From: Pseudomonas vancouverensis
GTDB lineage: Bacteria > Pseudomonadota > Gammaproteobacteria > Pseudomonadales > Pseudomonadaceae
Assembly: GCF_004348895.1 (NCBI RefSeq)
Contig: NZ_RRZK01000007.1
Location: 434,001 to 498,000 of the forward strand
Length of the DNA: 64,000 bases
Direction of reading: 5' to 3'
Both the position numbers and the translations under genes were made by a program. Below, piece after piece: positions 48,006 through 57,273 of this stretch. Within the stretch, counting starts at the first letter, position 1, and the number at the start of each line of letters is the position of its first letter. The notes beneath the pieces were generated by a model. It did not search any database. It saw nothing but the letters and a program-made list of their open reading frames with translations, and was not told the DNA's origin.

Positions 48006-49304
48006 TCAGCGACCTTTGTTCCACAACCAGGCGCCCACCAGAATCCCCATGCCACACAACACCGCCACATAGTAGGCAGGCCCCATGGCACTTTCCTTGA
48101 GCAGCAAGCTGACCACCATCGGCGTCAACCCGCCGAAGATCGCGTAGGCCACGTTATAAGAGAAAGACAGACCGCTGAAACGCACCACCGGCGGGAAGGC
48201 CTTGACCATCACGTAGGGCACCGCACCGATGGTGCCGACCAGCAAACCGGTCAGGGCGTACAGCGGGAACAGCCAGTCAGGATGATCTGCCAGGCTGTGG
48301 TAGAAGGTCCAGGAACTGGCCAGCAACGCTGCGCAGCCGAAGACGAACACGCGCCCCGCACCGAAGCGGTCAGCCAGGGCACCGGAAATGACGCAGCCAA
48401 GGCTCAGGAACACGATGGCCACGCTGTTGGACTGCAGCGCCGTGGTCGGCGAGAAGTGGTAGACCGTCTGCAGCACGGTCGGGGTCATCAGGATCACCAC
48501 GACGATCCCGGCGGACAGCAGCCAGGTCAGCAGCATCGAGATGGCAATGGCACCGCGATGATCACGCAGCACCGCACGCAGCGGCACTTCTTCGGCCAAG
48601 GCCTTGCGTTGCTGCAACTCGGCGAACACCGGGGTTTCGTGCAACCAGCGACGCAGGTACACCGAGAACAAACCGAACACACCGCCCAGCAGGAACGGAA
48701 TTCGCCAGGCGTAATCCGCCACTTCCACCGGGGTATAAATGCTGTTGATCGCCGTGGCGACCAGCGAGCCGAGCAAGATCCCCGCGGTCAGGCCGCTGGT
48801 CAAGGTGCCGCAGGCATAGCCAATATGACGTTGCGGAACGTGTTCGGAAACGAAGACCCACGCCCCCGGCACTTCACCGCCAATGGCCGCGCCCTGAATC
48901 ACGCGCATCAACAGCAACAGGATCGGCGCCCACAGGCCGATCTGTGCATAAGTCGGCAGCAGGCCCATGATCAGGGTCGGCACGGCCATCATGAAGATGC
49001 TCAGGGTGAACATCTTCTTGCGACCCAACAGGTCGCCAAAGTGCGCCATCACGATGCCGCCCAGCGGCCGCGCCAGGTAGCCGGCGGCGAAGATGCCGAA
49101 GGTCTGCATCAGGCGCAGCCATTCGGGCATGTCGGCGGGGAAGAACAGTTTGCCCACCACCGTGGCAAAGAACACGAAGATGATGAAGTCGTAGAACTCC
49201 AGCGCGCCGCCCAGGGCAGACAACGACAGGGTCTTGTAATCATTGCGGGTCAACGGACGTGCGGGCTGGTCTGGTTGCGCGATGCTCGAGGGCGCTGTGG
49301 TCAT
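48006..49304 (-). CDS. MFS transporter, metabolite:H+ symporter family
   Basis: A 432-residue, 12-helix carrier. The signature between helices 2 and 3 is RPLGGIVMAHFGDLLGRKKM, followed by RVIQGAAIGGEVPGAW, typical of the CitA/KgtP/ProP-type metabolite:H+ symporters. P. aeruginosa has an MFS gene in the corresponding place after pstS. It imports an organic acid or osmolyte by family; the exact substrate is unknown. AGAGAAGC precedes the ATG. Confidence 0.88.
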   Translation of the reverse strand: MTTAPSSIAQPDQPARPLTRNDYKTLSLSALGGALEFYDFIIFVFFATVVGKLFFPADMPEWLRLMQTFGIFAAGYLARPLGGIVMAHFGDLLGRKKMFTLSIFMMAVPTLIMGLLPTYAQIGLWAPILLLLMRVIQGAAIGGEVPGAWVFVSEHVPQRHIGYACGTLTSGLTAGILLGSLVATAINSIYTPVEVADYAWRIPFLLGGVFGLFSVYLRRWLHETPVFAELQQRKALAEEVPLRAVLRDHRGAIAISMLLTWLLSAGIVVVILMTPTVLQTVYHFSPTTALQSNSVAIVFLSLGCVISGALADRFGAGRVFVFGCAALLASSWTFYHSLADHPDWLFPLYALTGLLVGTIGAVPYVMVKAFPPVVRFSGLSFSYNVAYAIFGGLTPMVVSLLLKESAMGPAYYVAVLCGMGILVGAWLWNKGR

Positions 49305-49677
49305 GGCAAAGCTTCTCTTATAGTCGGATCTGCGACCTCAACAACGCTGGCTGAGGTTTTGGCAGGTCCGGCACCATAACAAATTGTTCGAAAAAGCACA
49401 TAGAGGCGCGTTTTTGAGGGTCAAAATGAGAACCGGATGGTCGTCTAGGAGTCTACCGACCGATATACTCGCAGCCTTGCTCCGGTTTTTGCGGGGTTGC
49501 TGTGCGAAGACGTCGTTGGCCCAACGTGTATGGCCCAGCCGATTTCGCAGAGTTTCCCTTTAGGCGCCTTACGAAAAACGTGACGAACGTAGTATGTTCG
49601 GTGCTGAATCGTTTTTCCCGAAGACGGCTACCACCAGCAGCACCAACGAAGAGTCACGGGTCAGAGGCACCCCCGGC
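49305..49677. other. gap between the MFS gene and the thioesterase gene
   Basis: A 373-base stretch between two divergent genes; it holds their promoters. An in-frame extension of the thioesterase frame runs back to 49594 but has no conserved residues. No RNA or further gene is seen. Confidence 0.5.
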
Positions 49678-50082
49678 ATGATAGAGCTCGAACAAGAAGA
49701 TCCGATCCCGCAAGGCGACCTGGCCTTGCAAATCACCGCGCTCCCTCGCGAAACCAACGGCTTTGGCGATATTTTCGGCGGCTGGCTGGTGGCGCAGATG
49801 GATCTGGCGGGCACCGCGATGGCCAGCAAGGTCGCCGGTGGACGCGTCGCGACCGTGGCCATCGACCGCATGGCGTTTCTGGTGCCGGTGGCCGTGGGCG
49901 CCCAGCTCTCCTTCTACACCCAGGCCCTGGAAATCGGCCGCAGTTCGATCAAGATGATGGTCGAGGTCTGGAGTGACGACCCGCTGTCCAGCGAGTGGCG
50001 TAAAGTAACCGAAGCAGTGTTTGTGTTCGTCGCCATCGACGGCAGCGGTCGCACCCGCTCGGTGCCTCCGCGCGCCCGTTAA
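49678..50082 (+). CDS. YciA-like acyl-CoA thioesterase
   Basis: A 134-residue hotdog-fold thioesterase, about the length of E. coli YciA. The active-site helix is ETNGFGDIFGGWLVAQMDLA with the catalytic Asp in the GGW..Q.D pattern; RVATVAIDRMAFLVPVAVGA follows, typical of the family. It hydrolyses fatty acyl-CoA esters by family; the chain-length preference is unknown. The start MIELEQED at 49678 was chosen since the longer frame adds a non-conserved extension. Confidence 0.85.
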   Translation: MIELEQEDPIPQGDLALQITALPRETNGFGDIFGGWLVAQMDLAGTAMASKVAGGRVATVAIDRMAFLVPVAVGAQLSFYTQALEIGRSSIKMMVEVWSDDPLSSEWRKVTEAVFVFVAIDGSGRTRSVPPRAR

Positions 50083-50139
50083 ACGCCGCCGTCATTTTGC
50101 GGTCGAAGGTCGTCCACGTTTCTGATCGAGAGCTGTCCC

Positions 50140-51039
50140 ATGAGCACGCCCAATGTTGAAGCCGTAAAACTGGATGAACTGAACTGCTGGCGCATCCGCC
50201 ACGGTCAGGCCGAATTACTGGTGGCCCAGCAAGGTGCGCACATTCTCAGCTATCAATTGGCCGGCCAGCCGCCGCTGATATGGCTGAATGACGAAGCCGT
50301 GTTCAAGGCCGGCAAGAGCATTCGCGCCGGCGTACCGGTGTGCTGGCCGTGGTTCGGCGTTTTCGAGCGTAATCCGCAGAGCGTGAAGGCGATGCGCATC
50401 GCCGATGACACACCGTCGGCCCACGGCTTTGTCCGAGCGATGGATTGGCAGCTGGGTGGCATCGAAGCCGAAGGCGAAAGCCTGAAGATCGAGTTTCTGC
50501 TGCCTTACCCAGAAGGCGGTTTTCCAGGCTGGCCGCACCAGGTTGACTTGAAACTGAGCATTCGCCTGGATGAGCAACTGCACATCGATCTGACCAGCCA
50601 TAACCGCGGCGCTGAAACCGTCAGCATCAGCCAGGCGCTGCACACCTATTTCGCGGTCAGCGATGTACGCAATGTGCATGTCGAAGGTGTTGATGGCCTG
50701 AATTACATCGAGACCCTGGACGACTGGAAAACCAAGACCCAGCACGGTGATCTGCGATTCAGCAGTGAAACCGACCGCATCTACCTTGATGCACCATCAC
50801 AGTTGAGCATCGTCGATCCTGCCTGGGAGCGGCGCGTACAACTCACGGCCCGAGGCTCGCGTACCGCCGTGATCTGGAACCCGTGGATCGACCGTGCCGC
50901 CGCGTTCAGCGACATGGCCAATGACGGCTGGCAGCGGATGCTGTGCATCGAGACGGCGAATGTGATGGATGACGTGGTGCATCTGGCGGCAGATGCCAGC
51001 CACACGATGGGCGTCAGCATCGGCTCTAAACCGCTCTAA
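50140..51039 (+). CDS. yeaD: D-hexose-6-phosphate mutarotase
   Basis: A 299-residue aldose-1-epimerase-like enzyme interconverting anomers of glucose-6-phosphate and related sugars. Catalytic residues fit: the His in DDTPSAHGFVRAMDWQL and the Glu in WQRMLCIETANVMDD, with KSIRAGVPVCWPWFG at the phosphate site. It starts 57 bases after the thioesterase gene and may be cotranscribed with it. Confidence 0.93.
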   Translation: MSTPNVEAVKLDELNCWRIRHGQAELLVAQQGAHILSYQLAGQPPLIWLNDEAVFKAGKSIRAGVPVCWPWFGVFERNPQSVKAMRIADDTPSAHGFVRAMDWQLGGIEAEGESLKIEFLLPYPEGGFPGWPHQVDLKLSIRLDEQLHIDLTSHNRGAETVSISQALHTYFAVSDVRNVHVEGVDGLNYIETLDDWKTKTQHGDLRFSSETDRIYLDAPSQLSIVDPAWERRVQLTARGSRTAVIWNPWIDRAAAFSDMANDGWQRMLCIETANVMDDVVHLAADASHTMGVSIGSKPL

Positions 51040-51060
51040 ACCACGCCGCAGGATCCAAAG

Positions 51061-51086
51061 TGAGAGCCAGCAGGCTGGCTCTCACA
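51061..51086. repeat. short GAGAGCCAGC hairpin
   Basis: TGAGAGCCAGC, AGG and CTGGCTCTCA form a 10-bp stem between convergent genes, related in sequence to the palindrome at 47911-47974. Confidence 0.75.
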
Positions 51087-51103
51087 GCTGTTTTGCACGG
51101 GGG

Positions 51104-51640
51104 TTAGAGATCGGACTCTTTTACCACCCGCACTTTCGCCGCATCCAGCGCATACGCCGCATCGGCCAGGTCATTGCTGACCTTCTCGATCTTCAGCGTG
51201 CCCGTTACCCACAACGGCGTGTAGATGTCGTTCAGCTTCAAGCCTTTCGGATAACGCACCAGCACCAGTTGATTGGGCGGCGGTGGCGGAACGTGGATGC
51301 ACGCGCCCGGGTACGGCACCAGGAAGAACAGCGTGCTGTTGCCCTTGGCGTCGGTCTCCAGAGGAACCGGATAACCACCGATGCGAATGTTCTTGTCGTT
51401 CATCGATGCCACGGTTTTGGTCGAATACATCACCGCCGGCAACCCCTTGGCCTGTTTCATGCCGCCCTTGGCAGTGAAGGTGCCATTGGCTTCCGGAGAG
51501 TTGTGATCGATTTCAGGCATGGCCTCGAGGGCTTTCTGGTCCGACTTGGGCATCAATTCCAGCCAGTCGGTTTCCGGCAATTCGCCGGCATGGGCAAAGC
51601 CTGCACCCAAGAAAAGTAGAGTCAGCAGAAGACGGCGCAT
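51104..51640 (-). CDS. DUF3299 periplasmic protein
   Basis: A 178-residue protein with signal peptide (MRRLLLTLLFLGAGFAHAGE). It has the DUF3299 core IRIGGYPVPLETDAKGNSTL, FFLVPYPGACIHVPPPPPNQ and LVLVRYPKGL, including the conserved cysteine in GACIHVPPPPPNQ. DUF3299 proteins are predicted to be periplasmic and often accompany ABC export or metal-related genes; no such partners lie here. The ATG at 51640 matches the signal peptide start. Function unknown. Confidence 0.88.
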   Translation of the reverse strand: MRRLLLTLLFLGAGFAHAGELPETDWLELMPKSDQKALEAMPEIDHNSPEANGTFTAKGGMKQAKGLPAVMYSTKTVASMNDKNIRIGGYPVPLETDAKGNSTLFFLVPYPGACIHVPPPPPNQLVLVRYPKGLKLNDIYTPLWVTGTLKIEKVSNDLADAAYALDAAKVRVVKESDL

Positions 51641-51729
51641 TGAAGTGCTCGGTAAAGGAAGGGACATAAATGGCGGCGAGCATTCTAGCCCTCTCCGTGC
51701 GCCGCGCAGAGAGGGCTCGATCGTTTATC

Positions 51730-51975
51730 TCAGTTCTTTTTGACCAGACCGTAGATCACCAGCAGGATCACCGCGCCCACCAGCGCACCGATGAAGCCTG
51801 CGCCCTGACCGGCCTGGTAGATGCCCAGGGCCTGGCCGCCGTAGGTGGCTGCCAGCGAACCGCCGATACCGAGCAGGATGGTCATGATCCAGCCCATGCT
51901 GTCATCGCCCGGTTTCAGGAACCGTGCCAGCAGGCCGACGATCAAGCCGATAAAGATGGTTCCGATAATTCCCAT
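51730..51975 (-). CDS. GlsB/YeaQ/YmgE stress-response membrane protein
   Basis: An 81-residue protein with three hydrophobic segments: IIGTIFIGLIVGLLARFLKP, GWIMTILLGIGGSLAATYGG and GFIGALVGAVILLVIYGLV. It fits the GlsB (transglycosylase-associated protein) family. The homologues are general stress proteins; function is not established. It is monocistronic. Confidence 0.9.
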   Translation of the reverse strand: MGIIGTIFIGLIVGLLARFLKPGDDSMGWIMTILLGIGGSLAATYGGQALGIYQAGQGAGFIGALVGAVILLVIYGLVKKN

Positions 51976-52082
51976 GGCATTTCCCTCAATGTGGAGTGGC
52001 TATGCCAAAGCCTAGTCAGACTTTGGCATCCTGCCATGAGAGAACGGTGCAACCTGAATGGTTCCACCGCTGCCACATGAAA

Positions 52083-53165
52083 CTATTCGGCGATCAGCGC
52101 TTCAACCTTGAGGATCTGCGCCGCCAGTGTCTCGCGATCAGCGCAACGCAGGTTGGCATGACCGACCTTGCGCCCGGCCTTGAACGCCTTGCCATAGTGA
52201 TGCAGATGGCAATCGGCGATGCTCAGGACCTTCGCGGTATCCGGCACTGTACCGATGAAGTTGAGCATGGCGCTTTCACCGACTTTGGCCGTCGAACCCA
52301 ATGGCAGGCCGGCAACGGCGCGCAGATGGTTTTCGAACTGGCTGCACTCGGCGCCTTCGGTGGTCCAGTGCCCGGAGTTGTGCACGCGCGGGGCGATTTC
52401 GTTGGCCTTGAGGCCACCATCGACTTCAAAGAACTCGAACGCCATCACACCGACATAATCCAGCTGCTTGAGCACGCGGCTGGAATAGTCTTCGGCGAGC
52501 GCCTGCAACGGGTGATCGGTACTGGCTACGGACAGCTTGAGAATGCCGCTGTCGTGGGTGTTGTGCACCAGTGGGTAGAAGCGGGTTTCACCATCGCGGG
52601 CACGTACGGCGATCAGCGACACTTCGCCGGTGAACGGCACGAAACCTTCAAGCAGGCAGGGAACACTGCCGAGCTCGGCGAAGGTGCCGACCACGTCTTC
52701 AGCGGTACGCAGGACTTTCTGGCCCTTGCCGTCATAACCCAGGGTTCGGGTTTTCAGCACGGCCGGCAGACCGATCGAAGCCACCGCAGCGTCCAGGTCA
52801 GCTTGCGACTGGATGTCGGCGAACGCCGGGGTCGGAATCCCCAGGTCCTTGAACATGCTCTTCTCGAACCAGCGATCGCGGGCGATGCGCAGGGCTTCGG
52901 CGCTCGGGTACACCGGCACGAACTGCGACAGGAACGCCACGGTTTCGGCAGGCACACTTTCAAATTCGAAGGTCACCAGATCGACTTCGTCAGCCAGCTG
53001 GCGCAGGTGATCCTGATCGCCGTAATCGGCCTTCAGGTGTTCGCCCAATGCTGCCGCGCAAGCATCTGGCGCCGGGTCCAGAAACGCGAAGTTCATGCCC
53101 AGCGGAGTGCCCGCCAGGGCCAACATGCGACCCAACTGGCCGCCACCGATTACACCGATCTTCAT
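52083..53165 (-). CDS. purK: 5-(carboxyamino)imidazole ribonucleotide synthase
   Basis: A 360-residue ATP-grasp enzyme that makes N5-CAIR from AIR, bicarbonate and ATP. Motifs: GVIGGGQLGRMLALA at the N-terminus, KTRTLGYDGKGQ (the loop closing over ATP), the metal-binding KANEIAPRVHNSGHWT, and ECSQFENHLRAVAGL. It overlaps almost directly with purE (12 bases apart), the usual purEK order. I chose ATG 53165 over an upstream in-frame codon since it matches family starts. Confidence 0.97.
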   Translation of the reverse strand: MKIGVIGGGQLGRMLALAGTPLGMNFAFLDPAPDACAAALGEHLKADYGDQDHLRQLADEVDLVTFEFESVPAETVAFLSQFVPVYPSAEALRIARDRWFEKSMFKDLGIPTPAFADIQSQADLDAAVASIGLPAVLKTRTLGYDGKGQKVLRTAEDVVGTFAELGSVPCLLEGFVPFTGEVSLIAVRARDGETRFYPLVHNTHDSGILKLSVASTDHPLQALAEDYSSRVLKQLDYVGVMAFEFFEVDGGLKANEIAPRVHNSGHWTTEGAECSQFENHLRAVAGLPLGSTAKVGESAMLNFIGTVPDTAKVLSIADCHLHHYGKAFKAGRKVGHANLRCADRETLAAQILKVEALIAE

Positions 53166-53176
53166 CGTCAACAACC

Positions 53177-53668
53177 TCAGGCGATGCGTGGGTCTGGATT
53201 GTCCAGGACGCTGTCTGTCTGCTCAGCGCGGAAGGTTTTCAGCACTTCATGGAACTGCGGGTGCTTGGCGCCGAGGATGCTCGCCGACAGCAGTGCGGCG
53301 TTGATCGCGCCCGCCTTGCCGATGGCCAGGGTCGCGACCGGAATGCCGGCCGGCATCTGCACGATCGAGAGCAGCGAATCGACGCCCGAGAGCATGGCCG
53401 ATTGCACCGGCACGCCCAGCACCGGCAGGTGGGTCTTGGCCGCACACATGCCTGGCAAGTGGGCCGCGCCACCGGCACCGGCGATGATCACCTCGATGCC
53501 ACGCGCCTCGGCCTCTTCGGCGTACTGGAACAGCAGGTCCGGGGTGCGGTGGGCAGAGACCACCTTCACCTCGTAAGGGATGCCGAGCTTTTCCAGCATA
53601 TCGGCGGTGTGGCTAAGGGTGGACCAATCGGACTTGGAGCCCATGATCACGCCAACCAGTGCACTCAT
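53177..53668 (-). CDS. purE: N5-CAIR mutase
   Basis: A 163-residue enzyme converting N5-CAIR to CAIR in purine synthesis. Signature: [13 protein letters not shown] near residue 6 (substrate phosphate loop), VVSAHRTPD with the catalytic His, and [20 protein letters not shown]. It is transcribed first, then purK. A leader with a hairpin precedes it. Confidence 0.97.
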   Translation of the reverse strand: MSALVGVIMGSKSDWSTLSHTADMLEKLGIPYEVKVVSAHRTPDLLFQYAEEAEARGIEVIIAGAGGAAHLPGMCAAKTHLPVLGVPVQSAMLSGVDSLLSIVQMPAGIPVATLAIGKAGAINAALLSASILGAKHPQFHEVLKTFRAEQTDSVLDNPDPRIA

Positions 53669-53715
53669 CGTCGTGCCTCTTCTCTCTGGGCGCCCGCAGG
53701 CGCGTCAAAAAACAA

Positions 53716-53755
53716 CAAGCCACGCAGGATGCGTGGCTTGATTGTACGAATTATA
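53716..53755 (-). promoter_or_regulatory. purE promoter with a hairpin at the start of the transcript
   Basis: Minus strand TATAAT (53755 to 53750) is a perfect -10; TTCGGC 16 bases upstream is a weak -35. Starting within about 10 bases, CAAGCCACGC-ATCCT-GCGTGGCTTG (53740 to 53716) is a perfect 10-bp stem followed by TTGTTTTTTG. Hairpin and U tract resemble a terminator, so attenuation or RNA stabilisation of purEK is possible. Confidence 0.55.
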
Positions 53756-54049
53756 TGGCCGGTCGTAACCGGCCGAAGGCCGCGCAGTATACCGCAATAA
53801 CGCAGATAAACAGCCCCTGTTGCGACCATCTGTCATGGAATCGCCAAGGTCGTTAATTTCTGACTATTAAGTCAATAACTTACGCCTCCAATGAACCGCT
53901 TATAAGAGGTAATCAAACTTTATAAGATAAATTTCTTACGATCATTAATTTGGTTTTTAGCAGCGCAAGACTTGAAATATTTTTAATCTCGATAGAAAAA
54001 CCAACTGAAGGTAATTTTAAAAATCACAAACCTCAGCAAGGCATCAACC
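53756..54049. other. AT-rich islet upstream of the metzincin gene
   Basis: The part from about 53840 on is clearly AT-rich, unlike neighbouring core genes. It holds the purE promoter on one side and the upstream region of the metzincin-like gene on the other. I see no second ORF, tRNA remnant or direct repeat. Confidence 0.5.
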
Positions 54050-54640
54050 ATGAAAAAACCCATAACAATCATTGTAATTATTCACAACGACCTTCAAGGT
54101 TTTTCTCGAGATGAGCTATACGAAAAATACTTCAGCTGGCTCATCACTGAATTGGAGGAGATTTCCGGCCGTCCTGTGCTTATTAAGGGGTTCGATAAAG
54201 TTGATGTTCCCGGCCTCTCCGATTTCAACTACAGGAACGACGACCACGAAGCCGCAGCGTTGGGCTGGAGAGAAAAAACACGCGCTCTGTACAATTCTAT
54301 TTGGCAGCAGCAGAATTTCCATAGCGGACTGGTTAAAATCCTTCTACTCACCCGATATGACATAAATGAAACCCTATGGGGGCTCATTGGAGTTACCCAG
54401 GGCGTAACCCATTTTAAAAGCTACGCCGGCATTGCTTCAATAACTTCTGAGCATATAGCTGCACATGAGATAGGGCATATGTTTGGCGCAACTCATGAAG
54501 ACAGTGAAGTTCGCTTTGAAGGCTGGTGGCAAGACTCCATAATGCTGACTGATCACGGCTCCAAATTCCGTGGAAACAGTTACAGGTTCAGCGACAAAAA
54601 CCGAAAAAACATTCGCGACCATCTCGAAAAACTCCCGTAA
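54050..54640 (+). CDS. metzincin-like metalloprotease, no signal peptide
   Basis: A 196-residue protein. The extended zinc motif HExxHxxGxxH is complete in HEIGHMFGATHED (His139, Glu140, His143, His149), with an adjacent acidic pair. A candidate Met-turn is SIML at Met165. The C-terminal RFSDKNRKNIRDHLEKL is typical of small M12-like enzymes. The N-terminus, MKKPITIIVIIHNDLQ, lacks a cleavable signal, so it may be cytoplasmic or exported by another route. GC is visibly lower than its neighbours and codon use differs, suggesting acquisition. AAGG precedes the ATG. Substrate unknown. Confidence 0.75.
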   Translation: MKKPITIIVIIHNDLQGFSRDELYEKYFSWLITELEEISGRPVLIKGFDKVDVPGLSDFNYRNDDHEAAALGWREKTRALYNSIWQQQNFHSGLVKILLLTRYDINETLWGLIGVTQGVTHFKSYAGIASITSEHIAAHEIGHMFGATHEDSEVRFEGWWQDSIMLTDHGSKFRGNSYRFSDKNRKNIRDHLEKLP

Positions 54641-54661
54641 TGCTCGAATAAAACGGGTTAA

Positions 54662-55570
54662 TCACACTCCGCCTGAAGTACCACCCTCCAATTTGCGCCA
54701 CAACAAGCGCACATTGGCCTTGCGCACCAATGCGCAGCGATACAGGCGGATTTCCAACGGTACATGCCATTGCGGGCCACCACAGACCACCAGCTCACCC
54801 CGGGCCAGTTCAGCACGTACGCTCAGTTGCGGCACCCAGGCAATGCCAAGGCCTTCCAGGGCCATGCTTTTCAGGCTGTCAGCCATGGCGGTTTCGTAGA
54901 TGGTGGTGAAACGCAGCGAGCGCTGACGCAACAGACCGTTCACTGAACGGCCGAGAAATGCGCCAGCGCTGTAGGCCAGCAACGGCACGCTGGCTTCTCC
55001 TTCAAGGTCGAACAGTGGCTTGCCATTGGCGTCCGCCGCGCAGACCGGGAGCATTTCGGTGTGCCCCAGGTGCATCGACGGGAAGATTTCCGGGTCCATT
55101 TGCATGGCCGCGTCCGGGTCATAGAACGCCAGCATCAAATCACAACCGCCTTCGCGCAAGGCATGCACCGCATCGCCAACGTTGGTCGCCACCAACCGGG
55201 TGGCGATGTTCAGCCCGTCATTACGCAGTTGCGCAATCCAGCGCGGGAAAAAGCCCAGGGCCAGGGAGTGCGCCGCGGCAACCTGCATGACTTCGCCCTG
55301 CCCGCCTTCCAGATGGTGAAGGTGACGCAACACTTCGCCGAGCTGTTCGACCACCGTGCGTGCGGTCACCAAAAAGAGTTGCCCCGCCGCCGTCAGTTCG
55401 ACCGGCGTGCGCGAACGATTGACCAAGGTCAGCCCCAGCGCCGCTTCCAGGCTGCGAATTCGCCGGCTGAACGCCGGTTGGGTCACGAAGCGCCGCTCAG
55501 CTGCTTGCGAAAAACTGCGGGTGGCGGCCAGGGCACTAAAGTCCTCCAGCCATTTGCTTTCCAGATTCAT
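54662..55570 (-). CDS. LysR-family transcriptional regulator
   Basis: A 302-residue regulator. N-terminal winged HTH: FSALAATRSFSQAAERRFVT and QPAFSRRIRSLEAALG; C-terminal effector domain with PBP2 fold. It is divergent from aspA with a gap of about 180 bases, the same pairing as in P. aeruginosa, so it probably regulates aspA. A GGGAGGACCTG site precedes ATG 55570, so I prefer it to the GTG-type start upstream. Confidence 0.92.
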   Translation of the reverse strand: MNLESKWLEDFSALAATRSFSQAAERRFVTQPAFSRRIRSLEAALGLTLVNRSRTPVELTAAGQLFLVTARTVVEQLGEVLRHLHHLEGGQGEVMQVAAAHSLALGFFPRWIAQLRNDGLNIATRLVATNVGDAVHALREGGCDLMLAFYDPDAAMQMDPEIFPSMHLGHTEMLPVCAADANGKPLFDLEGEASVPLLAYSAGAFLGRSVNGLLRQRSLRFTTIYETAMADSLKSMALEGLGIAWVPQLSVRAELARGELVVCGGPQWHVPLEIRLYRCALVRKANVRLLWRKLEGGTSGGV

Positions 55571-55750
55571 CAGGTCCTCCCGGACACGCACCAATTTAGG
55601 TCACACGCTCGCTGTCAAGCCGGCGTCACATGGGCATTATGCCGAATATGCATAGGCCAGTGTTTAACAGCATTGGCCCAAAATTCTCCACAAGCCTAGC
55701 ATTCGCAGCGTTCCGGCACAGACCGGGTCCATATTGAGATGATTTCTATC

Positions 55751-57175
55751 ATGTCCTCCGCTGCATCATTCCGCACAGAAAACGACCTGCTTGGCGCCCT
55801 CGAAGTACCCGCTCAAGCGTATTACGGCATCCAGACCCTGCGAGCGGTGAACAACTTCCGCCTCTCCGGTGTTCCGATTTCGCATTACCCGAAACTGGTT
55901 GTCGGTCTGGCGATGGTCAAACAGGCCGCCGCTGACGCCAACCGTGAGCTGGGTCACCTGAGCGAAGCCAAGCACGCTGCCATCAGCGAAGCCTGTGCCC
56001 GTTTGATCCGCGGCGATTTCCACGAAGAGTTCGTGGTGGACATGATTCAAGGCGGCGCTGGCACTTCGACCAACATGAATGCCAACGAAGTGATCGCCAA
56101 CATCGCGCTGGAGGCCATGGGTCACCAGAAAGGCGAATACCAGTACCTGCACCCGAACGACGACGTGAACATGGCGCAGTCGACCAACGACGCTTACCCG
56201 ACGGCGATCCGCCTGGGTCTGTTGCTGGGTCACGACGCTCTGCTCGCCAGTCTCGACAGCCTGATTCAGGCATTCGCGGCCAAGGGTGAAGAATTCAACC
56301 ACGTCCTGAAGATGGGTCGTACCCAGCTGCAAGACGCCGTGCCGATGACGCTCGGCCAGGAATTCCGCGCTTTCGCCACCACCATGGGCGAAGACCTGGC
56401 CCGTCTGAAGACGCTGGCCCCGGAACTGCTGACCGAAGTGAACCTGGGCGGCACCGCGATCGGCACCGGCATCAACGCCGACCCGCGCTATCAGCACCTG
56501 GCCGTTCAGCGTCTGGCGCTGATCAGCGGTCAACCACTGGTTCCAGCCGCCGACCTGATCGAAGCCACCTCGGACATGGGCGCCTTCGTGCTGTTCTCCG
56601 GCATGCTCAAGCGCACCGCGGTCAAGCTGTCGAAGATCTGCAACGACCTGCGCCTGCTGTCCAGCGGCCCGCGCACCGGCATCAACGAGATCAACCTGCC
56701 AGCGCGTCAGCCAGGCAGCTCGATCATGCCAGGCAAGGTCAACCCGGTAATCCCGGAAGCCGTTAACCAGGTAGCGTTCCAGGTCATCGGTAACGACCTG
56801 GCGCTGACCATGGCAGCCGAAGGCGGCCAACTGCAACTGAACGTGATGGAGCCGCTGATCGCCTTCAAGATCCTCGACTCGATCCGCCTGCTGCAACGCG
56901 CCATGGACATGCTGCGCGAGCACTGCATCGTCGGCATCACGGCCAACGAAGCGCGCTGCCGTGAACTGGTCGAGCACTCGATCGGCCTGGTCACCGCACT
57001 GAACCCGTACATCGGCTACAAAAACGCCACCCGCATCGCCCGTATCGCCCTGGAAACAGGCCGCGGCGTGCTGGAACTGGTGCGCGAAGAAGGTCTGCTC
57101 GACGAAGCCATGCTCGCCGACATCCTGCGCCCGGAAAACATGATTGCTCCGCGTCTGGTGCCTTTGAAGGCCTGA
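55751..57175 (+). CDS. aspA: aspartate ammonia-lyase
   Basis: A 474-residue enzyme of the fumarase/aspartase superfamily converting aspartate to fumarate and ammonia. Signature: GSSIMPGKVNPV (GSxxMxxKxN), with the catalytic Ser of the loop, and TSTNMNANEVIAN and GRTQLQDAVP. The ATG at 55751 gives the length of the P. aeruginosa protein (474); an ATG four codons earlier (55739) is also possible. Ends at a terminator. Confidence 0.96.
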   Translation: MSSAASFRTENDLLGALEVPAQAYYGIQTLRAVNNFRLSGVPISHYPKLVVGLAMVKQAAADANRELGHLSEAKHAAISEACARLIRGDFHEEFVVDMIQGGAGTSTNMNANEVIANIALEAMGHQKGEYQYLHPNDDVNMAQSTNDAYPTAIRLGLLLGHDALLASLDSLIQAFAAKGEEFNHVLKMGRTQLQDAVPMTLGQEFRAFATTMGEDLARLKTLAPELLTEVNLGGTAIGTGINADPRYQHLAVQRLALISGQPLVPAADLIEATSDMGAFVLFSGMLKRTAVKLSKICNDLRLLSSGPRTGINEINLPARQPGSSIMPGKVNPVIPEAVNQVAFQVIGNDLALTMAAEGGQLQLNVMEPLIAFKILDSIRLLQRAMDMLREHCIVGITANEARCRELVEHSIGLVTALNPYIGYKNATRIARIALETGRGVLELVREEGLLDEAMLADILRPENMIAPRLVPLKA

Positions 57176-57235
57176 TCCGACGCGTTACCTGTAGCACCGC
57201 TCACCAGGTCGAGGGACTAGACACCTCTCACCTTT

Positions 57236-57273
57236 TGAGGGCTTGGAGATCACTCTCCAGGCCCTTTTTTTTG
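57236..57273 (+). terminator. terminator of aspA
   Basis: GAGGGCTTGGAGA, a 4-base loop and TCTCCAGGCCCTTTTTTTT: a stem of about 12 bp with one mismatch and an eight-T tract, 60 bases after the stop. Confidence 0.92.
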
